34,089 bases of DNA from an uncultured Prevotellaceae bacterium (GTDB taxonomy: Bacteria; Bacteroidota; Bacteroidia; Bacteroidales; Bacteroidaceae): NCBI GenBank assembly GCA_947169115.1, contig CAMVOK010000026.1, positions 1 through 34,089 on the forward strand, written 5' to 3'. A program made the position numbers and the translations under genes. The notes beneath the pieces were generated by a model. The model was given only the letters and a program-made list of their open reading frames with translations. It ran no database searches and was not told where the DNA came from. The stretch's first letter is position 1; every line of letters starts with the position of its first letter. Positions 7,628 through 14,640 of this stretch are shown piece after piece.

Positions 7628-7920
7628 TTGGCCGTTTGATATGGTGTACGATAATGGGCGTGCTTCAAGCCTTCAAGGGTTTGCTCGTTCCATTTTCCTT
7701 CGTCCCAGAGACGATCCATTTCTTTGTCGGCAAGTTGGGCAAAGTAATTTGAGATAGCCCATTTAAGTCCTCTCACCTCTTCTTCGCTATGCAGGTGTGC
7801 CACGGCATTAAGAACCTCTATCTGTGCTGGTGTGAACACTGGTGGTTGCTCCCATGCAGCTACCGGTTCGTTGACCATAGAAGTCTTTTCTTCTTTTATC
7901 TTATATTGTGTTTTATCCAT
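7624..7920 (-). CDS. Antitoxin-like partner of the PIN toxin, 98 aa
   Basis: The protein has a disordered, charged N-terminus (residues 1-30) and a helical C-terminal half with HSEEEVRGLKWAISNYFAQLADKEMDRLWDEGKWNE, a pattern typical of the small proteins encoded just upstream of PIN toxins in Bacteroidales. It has no clear DNA-binding fold that I can name. It is first in the operon and overlaps the toxin gene by four bases, the normal arrangement of a type II module. Antitoxin function is inferred from position. Such proteins are sometimes mislabelled as dephospho-CoA kinase; no P-loop is present here. Confidence 0.75.
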   Translation of the reverse strand: MDKTQYKIKEEKTSMVNEPVAAWEQPPVFTPAQIEVLNAVAHLHSEEEVRGLKWAISNYFAQLADKEMDRLWDEGKWNEQTLEGLKHAHYRTPYQTAK

Positions 7921-7941
7921 AATAAGTCAACTCTTTGTGGG

Positions 7942-7989
7942 CAAAGATACAAAGAATAGATAAAAATGAAAAGAGAAAAGAGAAAAACT
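7942..7989 (-). promoter_or_regulatory. Promoter of the PIN toxin-antitoxin operon
   Basis: The minus strand carries TATCTTTG at 7949-7942, 22 bp before the antitoxin ATG. About 45 bp around it repeat the sequence at 7080-7125 almost exactly. A canonical -33 TTTG is not evident. Confidence 0.6.
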
Positions 7990-8074
7990 TTTTTAATGTA
8001 TAATGTATAATGTACAATGGATAATAGGCTGCGCACTAATTCCCACTTTTCCACTTGACGGCAAAGCTATATTC

Positions 8075-8192
8075 AATTCCCCTCCTTATGATGGTAAGGA
8101 GGGGCAGGGGTGGTTAAGACTACCACTTGATTTAATGATGATGCAGGCTGACGCTACCACCCCTAACCCCTCCTCCCCGGAGGAGGGGAATT
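8075..8192. repeat. Inverted pair of GC-rich REP-like palindromes
   Basis: AATTCCCCTCCT...AGGAGGGGCAGGGGTGGT (8075-8114) and its inverse ACCACCCCTAACCCCTCCT...AGGAGGGGAATT (8156-8192) flank about 40 bp. Each arm is itself a hairpin. The 7921-8736 interval has no gene. It holds this pair, an ATGTATA microrepeat (7997-8025), the 23-bp array, dispersed elements and promoters. Confidence 0.85.
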
Positions 8193-8232
8193 GAGAGGAA
8201 ACGCTCGGAGATGTTGCCCACTAATTTCTTCT

Positions 8233-8416
8233 GGTTCGGGCAATCAACATATATCGGTTGCTGCAATCAAGTCATATTGGTTGCAGCAATCAAGTCATGA
8301 TGGTTGTAGCAATCAAAGCATGTTGGTTGCAGCAATCAAATGATGTTGGTTGCAGCAATCATCCCATAATGGTTGTAGCAATCAAAGATAATTGGTTGCC
8401 TCAATCAAAGAATGGT
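8233..8416 (+). repeat. 23-bp tandem array, eight units (array 1)
   Basis: Unit starts are 8233, 8256, 8279, 8302, 8325, 8348, 8371 and 8394, an exact 23-bp period. Each has a conserved 15-mer close to GGTTGCAGCAATCAA and an 8-bp variable part usually of the form nnnATnnT. The first unit is diverged (GGTTCGGGCAATCAA). The conserved part is an imperfect dyad (GGTTG-CAG-CAATC). The period is not a multiple of three and the frame is not conserved, so it is not coding. A related array lies at 27805-27918. Confidence 0.95.
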
Positions 8417-8428
8417 GCTCTCGCTCTG

Positions 8429-8527
8429 TGCTCCGCAGACTACGCAAGAAAATAATATATAAATTTGCGTTTTCGCTCGGTTTCTTGCTCCGTTTTTCTA
8501 CGCAAGCGTCCCTTTGGGCCGAGCGGC
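8429..8527 (+). repeat. Two copies of the dispersed ACGCAAGCG element
   Basis: 8429-8449 has GCTCCGCAGACTACGCAAG, and 8484-8527 has TTGCTCCG...CTACGCAAGCGTC followed by GGGCCGAGCGGC. Between them, 8455-8482 holds a -33-like AAATTTGCGTTTTCGCTCGG without a matching -7 element, apparently an interrupted promoter copy. Confidence 0.75.
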
Positions 8528-8580
8528 ACTATCTTTAAACAATGTTTTTAGATACTATCGCTCGATAATCTGCAAATAAA

Positions 8581-8612
8581 TTTGCGATTATGCTCGCTTA
8601 ATCGTATCTTTG
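8581..8612 (+). promoter_or_regulatory. Promoter P2 upstream of miaB
   Basis: TTTG (8581-8584), exactly 20 bp, then TATCTTTG (8605-8612). This is a full match to the Bacteroidota sigma-ABfr consensus. It is preceded by GCAAATAAA as in the copy at 8658. Confidence 0.75.
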
Positions 8613-8657
8613 ACTTTTAGTCTTAGATAGGCGGCACCTCTGAAAACTGCAAATAAA

Positions 8658-8689
8658 TTTGCGTTTTCGCTCGGTTTGCACTATCTTTG
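8658..8689 (+). promoter_or_regulatory. Promoter P1 of miaB
   Basis: TTTG (8658-8661), 20 bp containing CGTTTTCGCTCGG, then TATCTTTG (8682-8689). It predicts a start near 8696 and a leader of about 40 nt before the miaB ATG. The flanks GCAAATAAA and TTTGCGTTTTCGCTCG recur upstream of rsfS. Confidence 0.85.
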
Positions 8690-8736
8690 CACGTGAAATT
8701 GGGGTATTGTGCCCAATTTCTTGCAAAGATACGAAG

Positions 8737-10077
8737 ATGAAGAAACTTCTGATAGAGACTTACGGATGCCAGATGAACGTGGCAGACAGTGAAGTTGTGG
8801 CCTCCGTCATGAGCATGGCAGGGTATGAACTTTGCCAAGCAGAAGAGGAGGCCGATGCTGTTTTCCTGAATACCTGTTCGGTACGCGACAATGCAGAACA
8901 GAAGATTCTGAGCCGACTGGAATATTACCACTCGCTTCGTCGAAAGGGACGCAAACTAATCTTGGGTGTATTAGGCTGCATGGCCGAACGTGTGAAGGAG
9001 GAACTGCTGGAGAAACACCACGTGGATTTGGTGGCTGGTCCCGATAGTTATTTGTCACTTCCCGACCTGATTGCCCAGGCGGAAATGGGGCACAAGGCCA
9101 TCAATGTGGAACTGTCGCCGACGGAAACGTATCGCGACATAGTGCCCCAACGCATCTGCGGCCCCCACATTAGCGGGTTTGTTTCTATCATGCGCGGATG
9201 TAACAACTTCTGCCACTACTGCATTGTTCCCTACACACGTGGACGCGAACGAAGCCGCGATGTTGAGAGCATACTGCGCGAAGTGCGCGACCTGAGAGAC
9301 CGAGGTTTCAAGGAAGTGACATTGTTGGGGCAGAACGTGAACTCGTATCAGTTCGCAAAGCATGATTCGCAGGAGATCATCAAATTCCCCGACCTGCTCC
9401 GCATGGTGGCACGGGCGGTTCCCGAAATGCGCGTGCGCTTCACTACCAGTCACCCCAAGGACATGAGCGATGACACCCTGCGTGTGATTGCCGAGGAACC
9501 CAATGTTTGTCGCCACATCCACCTACCCGTACAAAGTGGTAGCAACGAGGTGCTGAAACGGATGAACCGAAAGTACACCCGTGAATGGTATCTCGGCCGT
9601 GTCGAGGCCATACGCCAGATTGTTCCTGACTGCGGACTGTCCACCGACATTTTTGCCGGGTACTGCGGAGAGACGGAAGAAGACCACCAGTTGTCGCTCT
9701 CTCTGATGCGTGAGTGCCAATACGACTCGGCATTCATGTTCAAGTACTCGGAACGACCTGGAACCTACGCCAGCAAACATTTCCCCGACGACATTCCCGA
9801 AGAAACAAAAATACGCCGTTTAAACGAACTTATCGCCCTCCAAAACCAGCTTTCGGCCGAGAGCAACCAGCGTTGCATCGGACAGGAATATGACGTATTG
9901 CTAGAGGGAGTGAGCAAACGTTCACGGGAACAGCTGTTCGGACGGACGGAGCAGAACAAGGTGGTTATCGTGGACCGAGGCAACCACCACATCGGAGAAA
10001 CCATTCGCGTACGCATTACGGAGAGCAGCAGTGCCACGCTGAAGGGGGTTGAACGTTCTTGGATGAGCCAAGCGTAG
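8737..10077 (+). CDS. miaB: tRNA-2-methylthio-N6-dimethylallyladenosine synthase MiaB
   Basis: A 446-aa radical-SAM methylthiotransferase that adds the methylthio group to i6A37 in tRNAs reading UNN codons. The ATG at 8737 was chosen because it gives the family N-terminus MKKLLIETYGCQMN; the longer frame begins before the predicted transcription start. The UPF0004 domain with Cys11 (GCQMN), NTCSVRDNAEQ and GCMAERV carries the auxiliary-cluster cysteines. The radical-SAM CxxxCxxC is Cys155/159/162 in RGCNNFCHYC. A TRAM domain lies at the C-terminus (about 375-440). The last codons and the TAG stop lie inside a dispersed repeat (10061-10095), so the final residues SQA appear to be repeat-derived. 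It opens the plus-strand housekeeping cluster. Confidence 0.97.
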   Translation: MKKLLIETYGCQMNVADSEVVASVMSMAGYELCQAEEEADAVFLNTCSVRDNAEQKILSRLEYYHSLRRKGRKLILGVLGCMAERVKEELLEKHHVDLVAGPDSYLSLPDLIAQAEMGHKAINVELSPTETYRDIVPQRICGPHISGFVSIMRGCNNFCHYCIVPYTRGRERSRDVESILREVRDLRDRGFKEVTLLGQNVNSYQFAKHDSQEIIKFPDLLRMVARAVPEMRVRFTTSHPKDMSDDTLRVIAEEPNVCRHIHLPVQSGSNEVLKRMNRKYTREWYLGRVEAIRQIVPDCGLSTDIFAGYCGETEEDHQLSLSLMRECQYDSAFMFKYSERPGTYASKHFPDDIPEETKIRRLNELIALQNQLSAESNQRCIGQEYDVLLEGVSKRSREQLFGRTEQNKVVIVDRGNHHIGETIRVRITESSSATLKGVERSWMSQA

Positions 10078-10095
10078 GCCAAAGGCCGTCCGATT
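10061..10095 (+). repeat. Dispersed element overlapping the miaB stop codon
   Basis: GGATGAGCCAAGCGTAGGCC followed by AAAGGCCGTCCGATTA. The hairpin AGGCC/GGCC lies just beyond the stop. An inverted copy is at 13088-13126. Confidence 0.75.
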
Positions 10096-10096
10096 A

Positions 10097-10175
10097 GAAC
10101 ATTGAACATTGAACATTGAGAATTGAACATTCTTGCTCCACGTTGTTACGCAAGCGTAGCTTTGCGTCCGATTAG
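10097..10175 (+). repeat. GAACATT microrepeat plus dispersed element
   Basis: 10097-10131 repeats ATTGAACATTGAAC-type units. 10132-10175 has the order TTGCTCCA, CGTTGTTACGCAAGCGTAGC, GCGTCCGATTA. It separates miaB from ftsX. Confidence 0.8.
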
Positions 10176-10210
10176 AGGATTTTGATTTTTGAACATTGAA
10201 CTGCAATAAG

Positions 10211-11080
10211 ATGCCAAGAAGAAGAAAGAAAATAAGTCTGCGCTGGCAGGCTCTGACAAGTACCATCAGCACTACGTTTGTGTTGATTTTGATGGGACTG
10301 GTTATCATCTGTGCGCTCACCACCCACCAACTGAGTAAGAGTGTGCGACAGAGTTTGACAATTACCGTCATGTTTAACGACGATGCCACAGACCAGGATG
10401 CACAGGCATACAAGAAAAGTCTGGAACAGCGTCAGTGGGTGAAGGACGTTATCTGCATCAGCAAGGAACAGGCACTGAAAGAACAAACCGAAGCCATGGG
10501 GAGCGACCCCACGGAGTTTCTCGGTGAGAATCCATTCACGCCCTCGCTGGAACTGCACCTGATGGCCGACTATGCTTGTACCGACAGCCTGCTTTGGATT
10601 AGCAAACGCCTGAAAAGCAACAAACTGGTATCGGATGTCATCTATCAGAAAGACCTCATTGAACGACTGAATGCCAATCTCATCAAGATTACTTATGTCC
10701 TGTTGGGTATGGCAGTGCTATTGTTGTTGGTAACACTTGTTCTCATCAACAATACTGTTCGTCTGAGCGTGTATTCCCGTCGCTTCATCATCCACACCAT
10801 GAAACTGGTGGGAGCCAGCTGGGGCTTTATTCGCCGACCATTCATGATGCGAGCCCTATGGATAGGTCTGACTGCCGGCATACTGGCCGACGCCGTGCTG
10901 ATAGGTGTCATACACAGCCTATGGAGCTACGACCCCTCCATGATAAAGTACGTAACCATGGAAAACACGGGCATCACGGTTCTGGCTGTGCTCGTTTCGG
11001 GCTTGCTGCTCACCCTGCTTTGCACGTTCATCAGCGTAAGCCATTATCTGAGTATGCGCGAAGGAGAACTTTATGAATAA
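10211..11080 (+). CDS. ftsX: Cell-division protein FtsX
   Basis: A 289-aa permease-like protein that pairs with the FtsE ATPase to control peptidoglycan hydrolases at the septum. Topology fits the family: a basic N-terminus (MPRRRKK), TM1 near residues 20-40, a periplasmic loop of about 110 residues, then TM2 (ITYVLLGMAVLLLLVTLVLINN), TM3 and TM4 in the C-terminal half, with the FtsX-family motif LSVYSRRFIIHTMKLVGAS between TM2 and TM3. The ATG at 10211 is preferred over an upstream TTG at 10196. ftsE is not in the window. It is followed by a repeat-rich gap and then the DUF3098 gene, the usual Bacteroidota order. Confidence 0.93.
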   Translation: MPRRRKKISLRWQALTSTISTTFVLILMGLVIICALTTHQLSKSVRQSLTITVMFNDDATDQDAQAYKKSLEQRQWVKDVICISKEQALKEQTEAMGSDPTEFLGENPFTPSLELHLMADYACTDSLLWISKRLKSNKLVSDVIYQKDLIERLNANLIKITYVLLGMAVLLLLVTLVLINNTVRLSVYSRRFIIHTMKLVGASWGFIRRPFMMRALWIGLTAGILADAVLIGVIHSLWSYDPSMIKYVTMENTGITVLAVLVSGLLLTLLCTFISVSHYLSMREGELYE

Positions 11081-11128
11081 AAATTGATAAGTTGAACAAC
11101 ATTAATTGACATTATTATATTAGATATA

Positions 11129-11279
11129 TTAGAAACGAATTATCCTAATTGACCTTAATTCTCTTAATTATATTCTTGACATTAAGATAAATTCTTACTC
11201 CACGTTGTTACGCAAGCGTAGGCTTCGCCGTCCGATTATATGGATAAAATTAAAATAAATTAGTATAATTCGTTTCTAA
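11129..11279. mobile_element. MITE-like 151-bp element with 21-bp inverted ends
   Basis: TTAGAAACGAATTATCCTAAT (11129-11149) is inverted at 11259-11279 with a single mismatch. The interior contains a dispersed ACGCAAGCGT/GCCGTCCGATTA copy (11193-11238) and AT-rich sequence, with no reading frame. I see no convincing target-site duplication. It occupies the gap between ftsX and the DUF3098 gene (11081-11325). Confidence 0.55.
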
Positions 11280-11325
11280 AAACATGTAGGATAAATTTGA
11301 TTAAGTACTTAATTGATTATAAATA

Positions 11326-11553
11326 ATGAAAAAGAACTTTGCATTCGGCAAGACAAACTACGTGCTGTTGGCCATTGGCATGGCAGTCATCATCATCGGT
11401 TTCATCCTGATGTCAGGTACTGGCAGCAATGAAGAGATGTTCAATCCCGACATCTTCAGCGTTCGCCGCATTAAGGTAGCACCCGTGGTGTGCTTCCTGG
11501 GATTCATTTTCATGATATACGGTATTCTCTACAAAAAGAAAGATAAAGCATGA
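11326..11553 (+). CDS. DUF3098 family small membrane protein
   Basis: 75 aa with two membrane helices: [20 protein letters not shown] (about 12-31) and [19 protein letters not shown] (about 52-70), separated by a loop with [15 protein letters not shown] that is typical of DUF3098. It starts with [12 protein letters not shown]. Function unknown. In Bacteroidota it regularly sits between ftsX and uppP, which suggests a role in envelope growth or division. Its stop overlaps the uppP start by four bases (ATGA), so the two are likely translationally coupled. Confidence 0.9.
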   Translation: MKKNFAFGKTNYVLLAIGMAVIIIGFILMSGTGSNEEMFNPDIFSVRRIKVAPVVCFLGFIFMIYGILYKKKDKA

Positions 11554-12359
11554 GTACAATAGAAGCCATTCTGATGGGCCTTGTACAGGGTCTCACAGAG
11601 TATCTGCCCGTATCGAGCAGCGGACACCTTACCATAGCCTCTGCCTTGTTTGGCGTAGATGGTGAACAGAACCTTACGTTTACCATAGCCGTACACGTGG
11701 CCACCGTACTTTCCACGCTGGTCATCCTGTGGAAAGAGATTGTGTGGATACTGAAAGGACTGTTCAAATGGGACGGTTCGCTCAATGTCGAGCAACGCTA
11801 TGCCCTATCCATCCTTGTTTCCATGATTCCCGTGGGCATCGTGGGCGTATTCTTCAAGGACTACGTTGAAGCCATCTTCGGCTCTGGATTACTCATTGTC
11901 GGATGCTGTCTGTTGCTAACAGCAGCTCTGCTCATCTTCAGTTACTATGCCCATCCGCGCCAGAAGGAGAATATTTCCCTGCGTGACGCATTCGTTATAG
12001 GTTTGGCTCAGGCAGCCGCCGTATTGCCTGGCTTAAGTCGTTCAGGCTCCACCATAGCCACAGGTCTGTTGCTTGGAAACAAAAAGGAGCGTCTGGCACA
12101 ATTTAGTTTCCTGATGGTTATTCCTCCCATTCTGGGCGAGGCAATGCTGGATGTACTTAAAGCCATGAAAGAGGGTAGCGAAGCCGTAACGGCCGGCATT
12201 GGGCTTGTGCCCCTCATGGCTGGTTTTGCAGCTGCATTCATCAGCGGATGCCTGGCATGTAGGTGGATGATAAACATCGTACGGCAAGGCAAACTCATCT
12301 ATTTCGGCATTTACTGCGCCGCCGTAGGCTTGGCATTGATTATATTTAATCTCTTATAA
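11550..12359 (+). CDS. uppP: Undecaprenyl-diphosphatase UppP (BacA)
   Basis: A 269-aa polytopic membrane enzyme that dephosphorylates undecaprenyl pyrophosphate to recycle the lipid carrier for peptidoglycan and surface polysaccharides; overproduction gives bacitracin resistance. The BacA signatures are present: [21 protein letters not shown] near the N-terminus (the E in [13 protein letters not shown] is catalytic) and [18 protein letters not shown] near residues 157-174 (second active-site motif). About eight hydrophobic segments are visible. It is coupled to the DUF3098 gene by an ATGA overlap and followed by truB after 9 bp. Confidence 0.97.
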   Translation: MSTIEAILMGLVQGLTEYLPVSSSGHLTIASALFGVDGEQNLTFTIAVHVATVLSTLVILWKEIVWILKGLFKWDGSLNVEQRYALSILVSMIPVGIVGVFFKDYVEAIFGSGLLIVGCCLLLTAALLIFSYYAHPRQKENISLRDAFVIGLAQAAAVLPGLSRSGSTIATGLLLGNKKERLAQFSFLMVIPPILGEAMLDVLKAMKEGSEAVTAGIGLVPLMAGFAAAFISGCLACRWMINIVRQGKLIYFGIYCAAVGLALIIFNLL

Positions 12360-12368
12360 ACATACATC

Positions 12369-13082
12369 GTGGATTTCGAAGCAGGAGAGATACTATATTT
12401 CGACAAACCACTACGCTGGACCTCGTTCAACTTGGTTGCCAAGGTTCGCTGGATGCTATGCCAGCGACTGGGTGTCAAGAAGTTGAAAGTCGGACATGCG
12501 GGCACCCTCGACCCCTTGGCAACAGGTGTGCTCATCGTATGTACGGGTCGCGCCACAAAGCGTATTGATGAGTTACAGGCTCACACGAAAGAGTACGTTG
12601 CTACCCTGCAACTGGGAGCCACAACCCCCTGTTTCGACCTCGAAAAGCCCATCGACCAAACTTACCCTACCCAGCACATTACTCTGGAACTGATAGAACA
12701 AGTGCTCCCACAGTTCATGGGACGCATAGAACAGGTGCCACCAGCCTTCTCGGCTTGTAAAGTGGACGGGCACCGCGCCTACAAACTGGCACGCAAAGGA
12801 GAGGAAATAGCGTTGAAACCGAAGATTTTGGTTATCGACGAACTGGAATTGGTTCACTTCGATGCCGAGCAGATGCAGCTCACCCTGCGCATCGTTTGTA
12901 GCAAAGGTACCTATATACGGGCCTTGGCACGCGACATCGGACAGTCCCTGCAAAGTGGAGCCCACCTCATCGCCCTCCGACGTACCCGTATAGGAAATGT
13001 TTGTATAGAGCAGTGTATGAAGATTGAGGACTTTGAACCTTGGCTCAACCAACAAGAAATCGTAACACCGTTAAATAACTAA
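12369..13082 (+). CDS. truB: tRNA pseudouridine(55) synthase TruB
   Basis: A 237-aa enzyme converting U55 to pseudouridine in the T-loop of tRNAs. The catalytic Asp lies in [23 protein letters not shown] (about residues 39-61), and the FDKPLRWTS and [13 protein letters not shown] motifs are present. It starts at a GTG (12369), because no ATG lies upstream within the 9-bp gap after uppP and later Met codons would remove the conserved N-terminus. It lacks the C-terminal PUA-like domain of the 314-aa E. coli enzyme, as is common in Bacteroidota. It is probably part of the uppP transcript. Confidence 0.96.
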   Translation: MDFEAGEILYFDKPLRWTSFNLVAKVRWMLCQRLGVKKLKVGHAGTLDPLATGVLIVCTGRATKRIDELQAHTKEYVATLQLGATTPCFDLEKPIDQTYPTQHITLELIEQVLPQFMGRIEQVPPAFSACKVDGHRAYKLARKGEEIALKPKILVIDELELVHFDAEQMQLTLRIVCSKGTYIRALARDIGQSLQSGAHLIALRRTRIGNVCIEQCMKIEDFEPWLNQQEIVTPLNN

Positions 13083-13087
13083 TTCGT

Positions 13088-13126
13088 CTAACCGGACGGC
13101 CGAAGGCCTACGCTTGGCTCGTCCAA
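13088..13126 (-). repeat. Dispersed element in inverse orientation
   Basis: TAACCGGACGGCCGAAGGCC, then TACGCTTGGCTCGTCCAAG. Its reverse complement matches 10061-10095 (GAGCCAAGCGTAGGCC...GGCCGTCCG.TTA). It lies between truB and queA. Confidence 0.8.
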
Positions 13127-13144
13127 GAAATAGTAAATAGCATT

Positions 13145-14209
13145 ATGAAGCTGTCACAATTCAACTACAAACTTCCCGAAGACCGCATCGCACAGTATCC
13201 CACCCCCTATCGCGACGACTGCCGACTGATGGTTATCCACTGCAAAAGTGGAGTCATCGAGCATCGCGACCATTTCAGCGATATCCTGGAATACTTTGAC
13301 GAAAAGGACGTTTTTGTATTCAACGACACGAAAGTCTTTCCCGCCCGCCTCTATGGCAACAAGGAGAAGACTGGTGCACGCATTGAAGTCTTTCTGCTAC
13401 GCGAATTGAACGAGAAATTCCGTCTGTGGGATGTGCTCGTTGACCCCGCACGGAAGATACGTATCGGCAACAAGCTATACTTTGGCGAGAACGATTCCAT
13501 GGTGGCTGAGGTAATCGACAACACCACCAGCCGTGGACGCACCCTGCGCTTCCTCTACGACGGCGACCACGAAGAATTCAAGCAATCGCTCTATGCCCTT
13601 GGCGAGGCTCCACTGCCCAAGGAAATGATTAAACGTCCGGCCGAGCCCGAGGATATGGAGAACTTCCAATGCATCTTTGCCAAGAACGAGGGTGCCGTTA
13701 CAGCCCCCAGTGCGGGTCTCCACTTCTCCCGTCAACTGATGAAGCGCATGGAAATCAAAGGCATAGACTTTGCCTATGTAACCCTACACTGCGGTTTGGG
13801 CAACTTCCGTGAGATTGATGTGGAAGACCTGACCAAGCACAAGATGGACAGCGAGGAAATGATAGTCAACGCCCAAGCATGCAACATCATTAACAAAGGC
13901 AAGGCCGAAGGACACAAAATATGCGCTGTGGGTACCACCGTTCAGCGTGTGCTGGAAACTGCAGTCAGTGCCGACGGGAAACTGAAGGAGTACGAAGGCT
14001 GGACCAACCGCTTCATCTTCCCTCCCTATGACTTCCAGTTGGCCGATGCCATGGTAGCCAACTTCTATCTGCCCCAGAGCATCATGCTCATGCTCTGCTG
14101 TGCCTACGGCGACTACGACCGTATCATGAAAGCCTACAAAGAAGCACTCTCCGACAAGCGCTACCGCTTTGGTGCCTACGGCGATGCCATGCTCATTATC
14201 CGTGATTGA
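13145..14209 (+). CDS. queA: S-adenosylmethionine:tRNA ribosyltransferase-isomerase QueA
   Basis: A 354-aa enzyme that transfers and isomerises the ribosyl moiety of SAM onto preQ1-tRNA to form epoxyqueuosine. Family motifs are seen throughout: [24 protein letters not shown] at the N-terminus, [37 protein letters not shown] and [12 protein letters not shown], with a C-terminal region ending [11 protein letters not shown]. Length agrees with the family. The TGA stop overlaps the folK start by one base (TGATG). Confidence 0.97.
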   Translation: MKLSQFNYKLPEDRIAQYPTPYRDDCRLMVIHCKSGVIEHRDHFSDILEYFDEKDVFVFNDTKVFPARLYGNKEKTGARIEVFLLRELNEKFRLWDVLVDPARKIRIGNKLYFGENDSMVAEVIDNTTSRGRTLRFLYDGDHEEFKQSLYALGEAPLPKEMIKRPAEPEDMENFQCIFAKNEGAVTAPSAGLHFSRQLMKRMEIKGIDFAYVTLHCGLGNFREIDVEDLTKHKMDSEEMIVNAQACNIINKGKAEGHKICAVGTTVQRVLETAVSADGKLKEYEGWTNRFIFPPYDFQLADAMVANFYLPQSIMLMLCCAYGDYDRIMKAYKEALSDKRYRFGAYGDAMLIIRD

Positions 14210-14640
14210 TGACACATCATCTCTATCTCGGATTAGGCAGTAACTTAGGCCACCGCGAGCAAATCATACAAAGTGCCTTGGCACTCATCAACCAAGCCCT
14301 TGGCAAAGTAGAACGCATATCTTCGTTCTACGAAACTGAGCCATGGGGATTCGAAAGTGAGCACAAATTCCTGAACATTGCGGCATTTGTGCTCACTGAT
14401 TTGTCTCCCCATGAATGCCTGTATAAGACCCAAGAGATAGAACGCCAGCTTGGCCGTAAGCAGAAAAGTACCGATGGCATCTACCACGACCGCCCCATTG
14501 ACATTGACATCCTGCTCTACGACCATCTGAAACTGTCAACCCCCGACCTCATAATCCCCCATCCCCTTATCAAGGAACGCGATTTTGTGCTCATTCCCCT
14601 CAAAGAAATATATCCCTCAGATTCCGAACTATGCTTGTAA
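14209..14640 (+). CDS. folK: 2-amino-4-hydroxy-6-hydroxymethyldihydropteridine pyrophosphokinase
   Basis: A 143-aa HPPK that transfers pyrophosphate from ATP to hydroxymethyl-dihydropterin in folate synthesis. Visible signatures are LGLGSNLGHRE at the N-terminus, SSFYETEPWGF, and the HPPK motif RPIDIDILLYD (about residues 98-108). The ATG at 14209, overlapping the queA stop, is chosen over a TTG one codon earlier. The frame ends 10 bp inside the downstream yifB gene, so queA, folK and yifB are tightly packed and probably co-transcribed. Confidence 0.95.
   Translation: MTHHLYLGLGSNLGHREQIIQSALALINQALGKVERISSFYETEPWGFESEHKFLNIAAFVLTDLSPHECLYKTQEIERQLGRKQKSTDGIYHDRPIDIDILLYDHLKLSTPDLIIPHPLIKERDFVLIPLKEIYPSDSELCL

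Noticed and set aside
8233..8416. CRISPR array
   Set aside because: The repeat is about 15 bp with 8-bp intervals that recur between loci; there are no cas genes. Spacers this short are not CRISPR-like.
8258..8455. 65-aa frame over array 1 (repeated GCSNQ/VVAIK words)
   Set aside because: The 23-bp period shifts the frame at each unit, so no protein repeat is maintained. The same holds for the frame over array 2.
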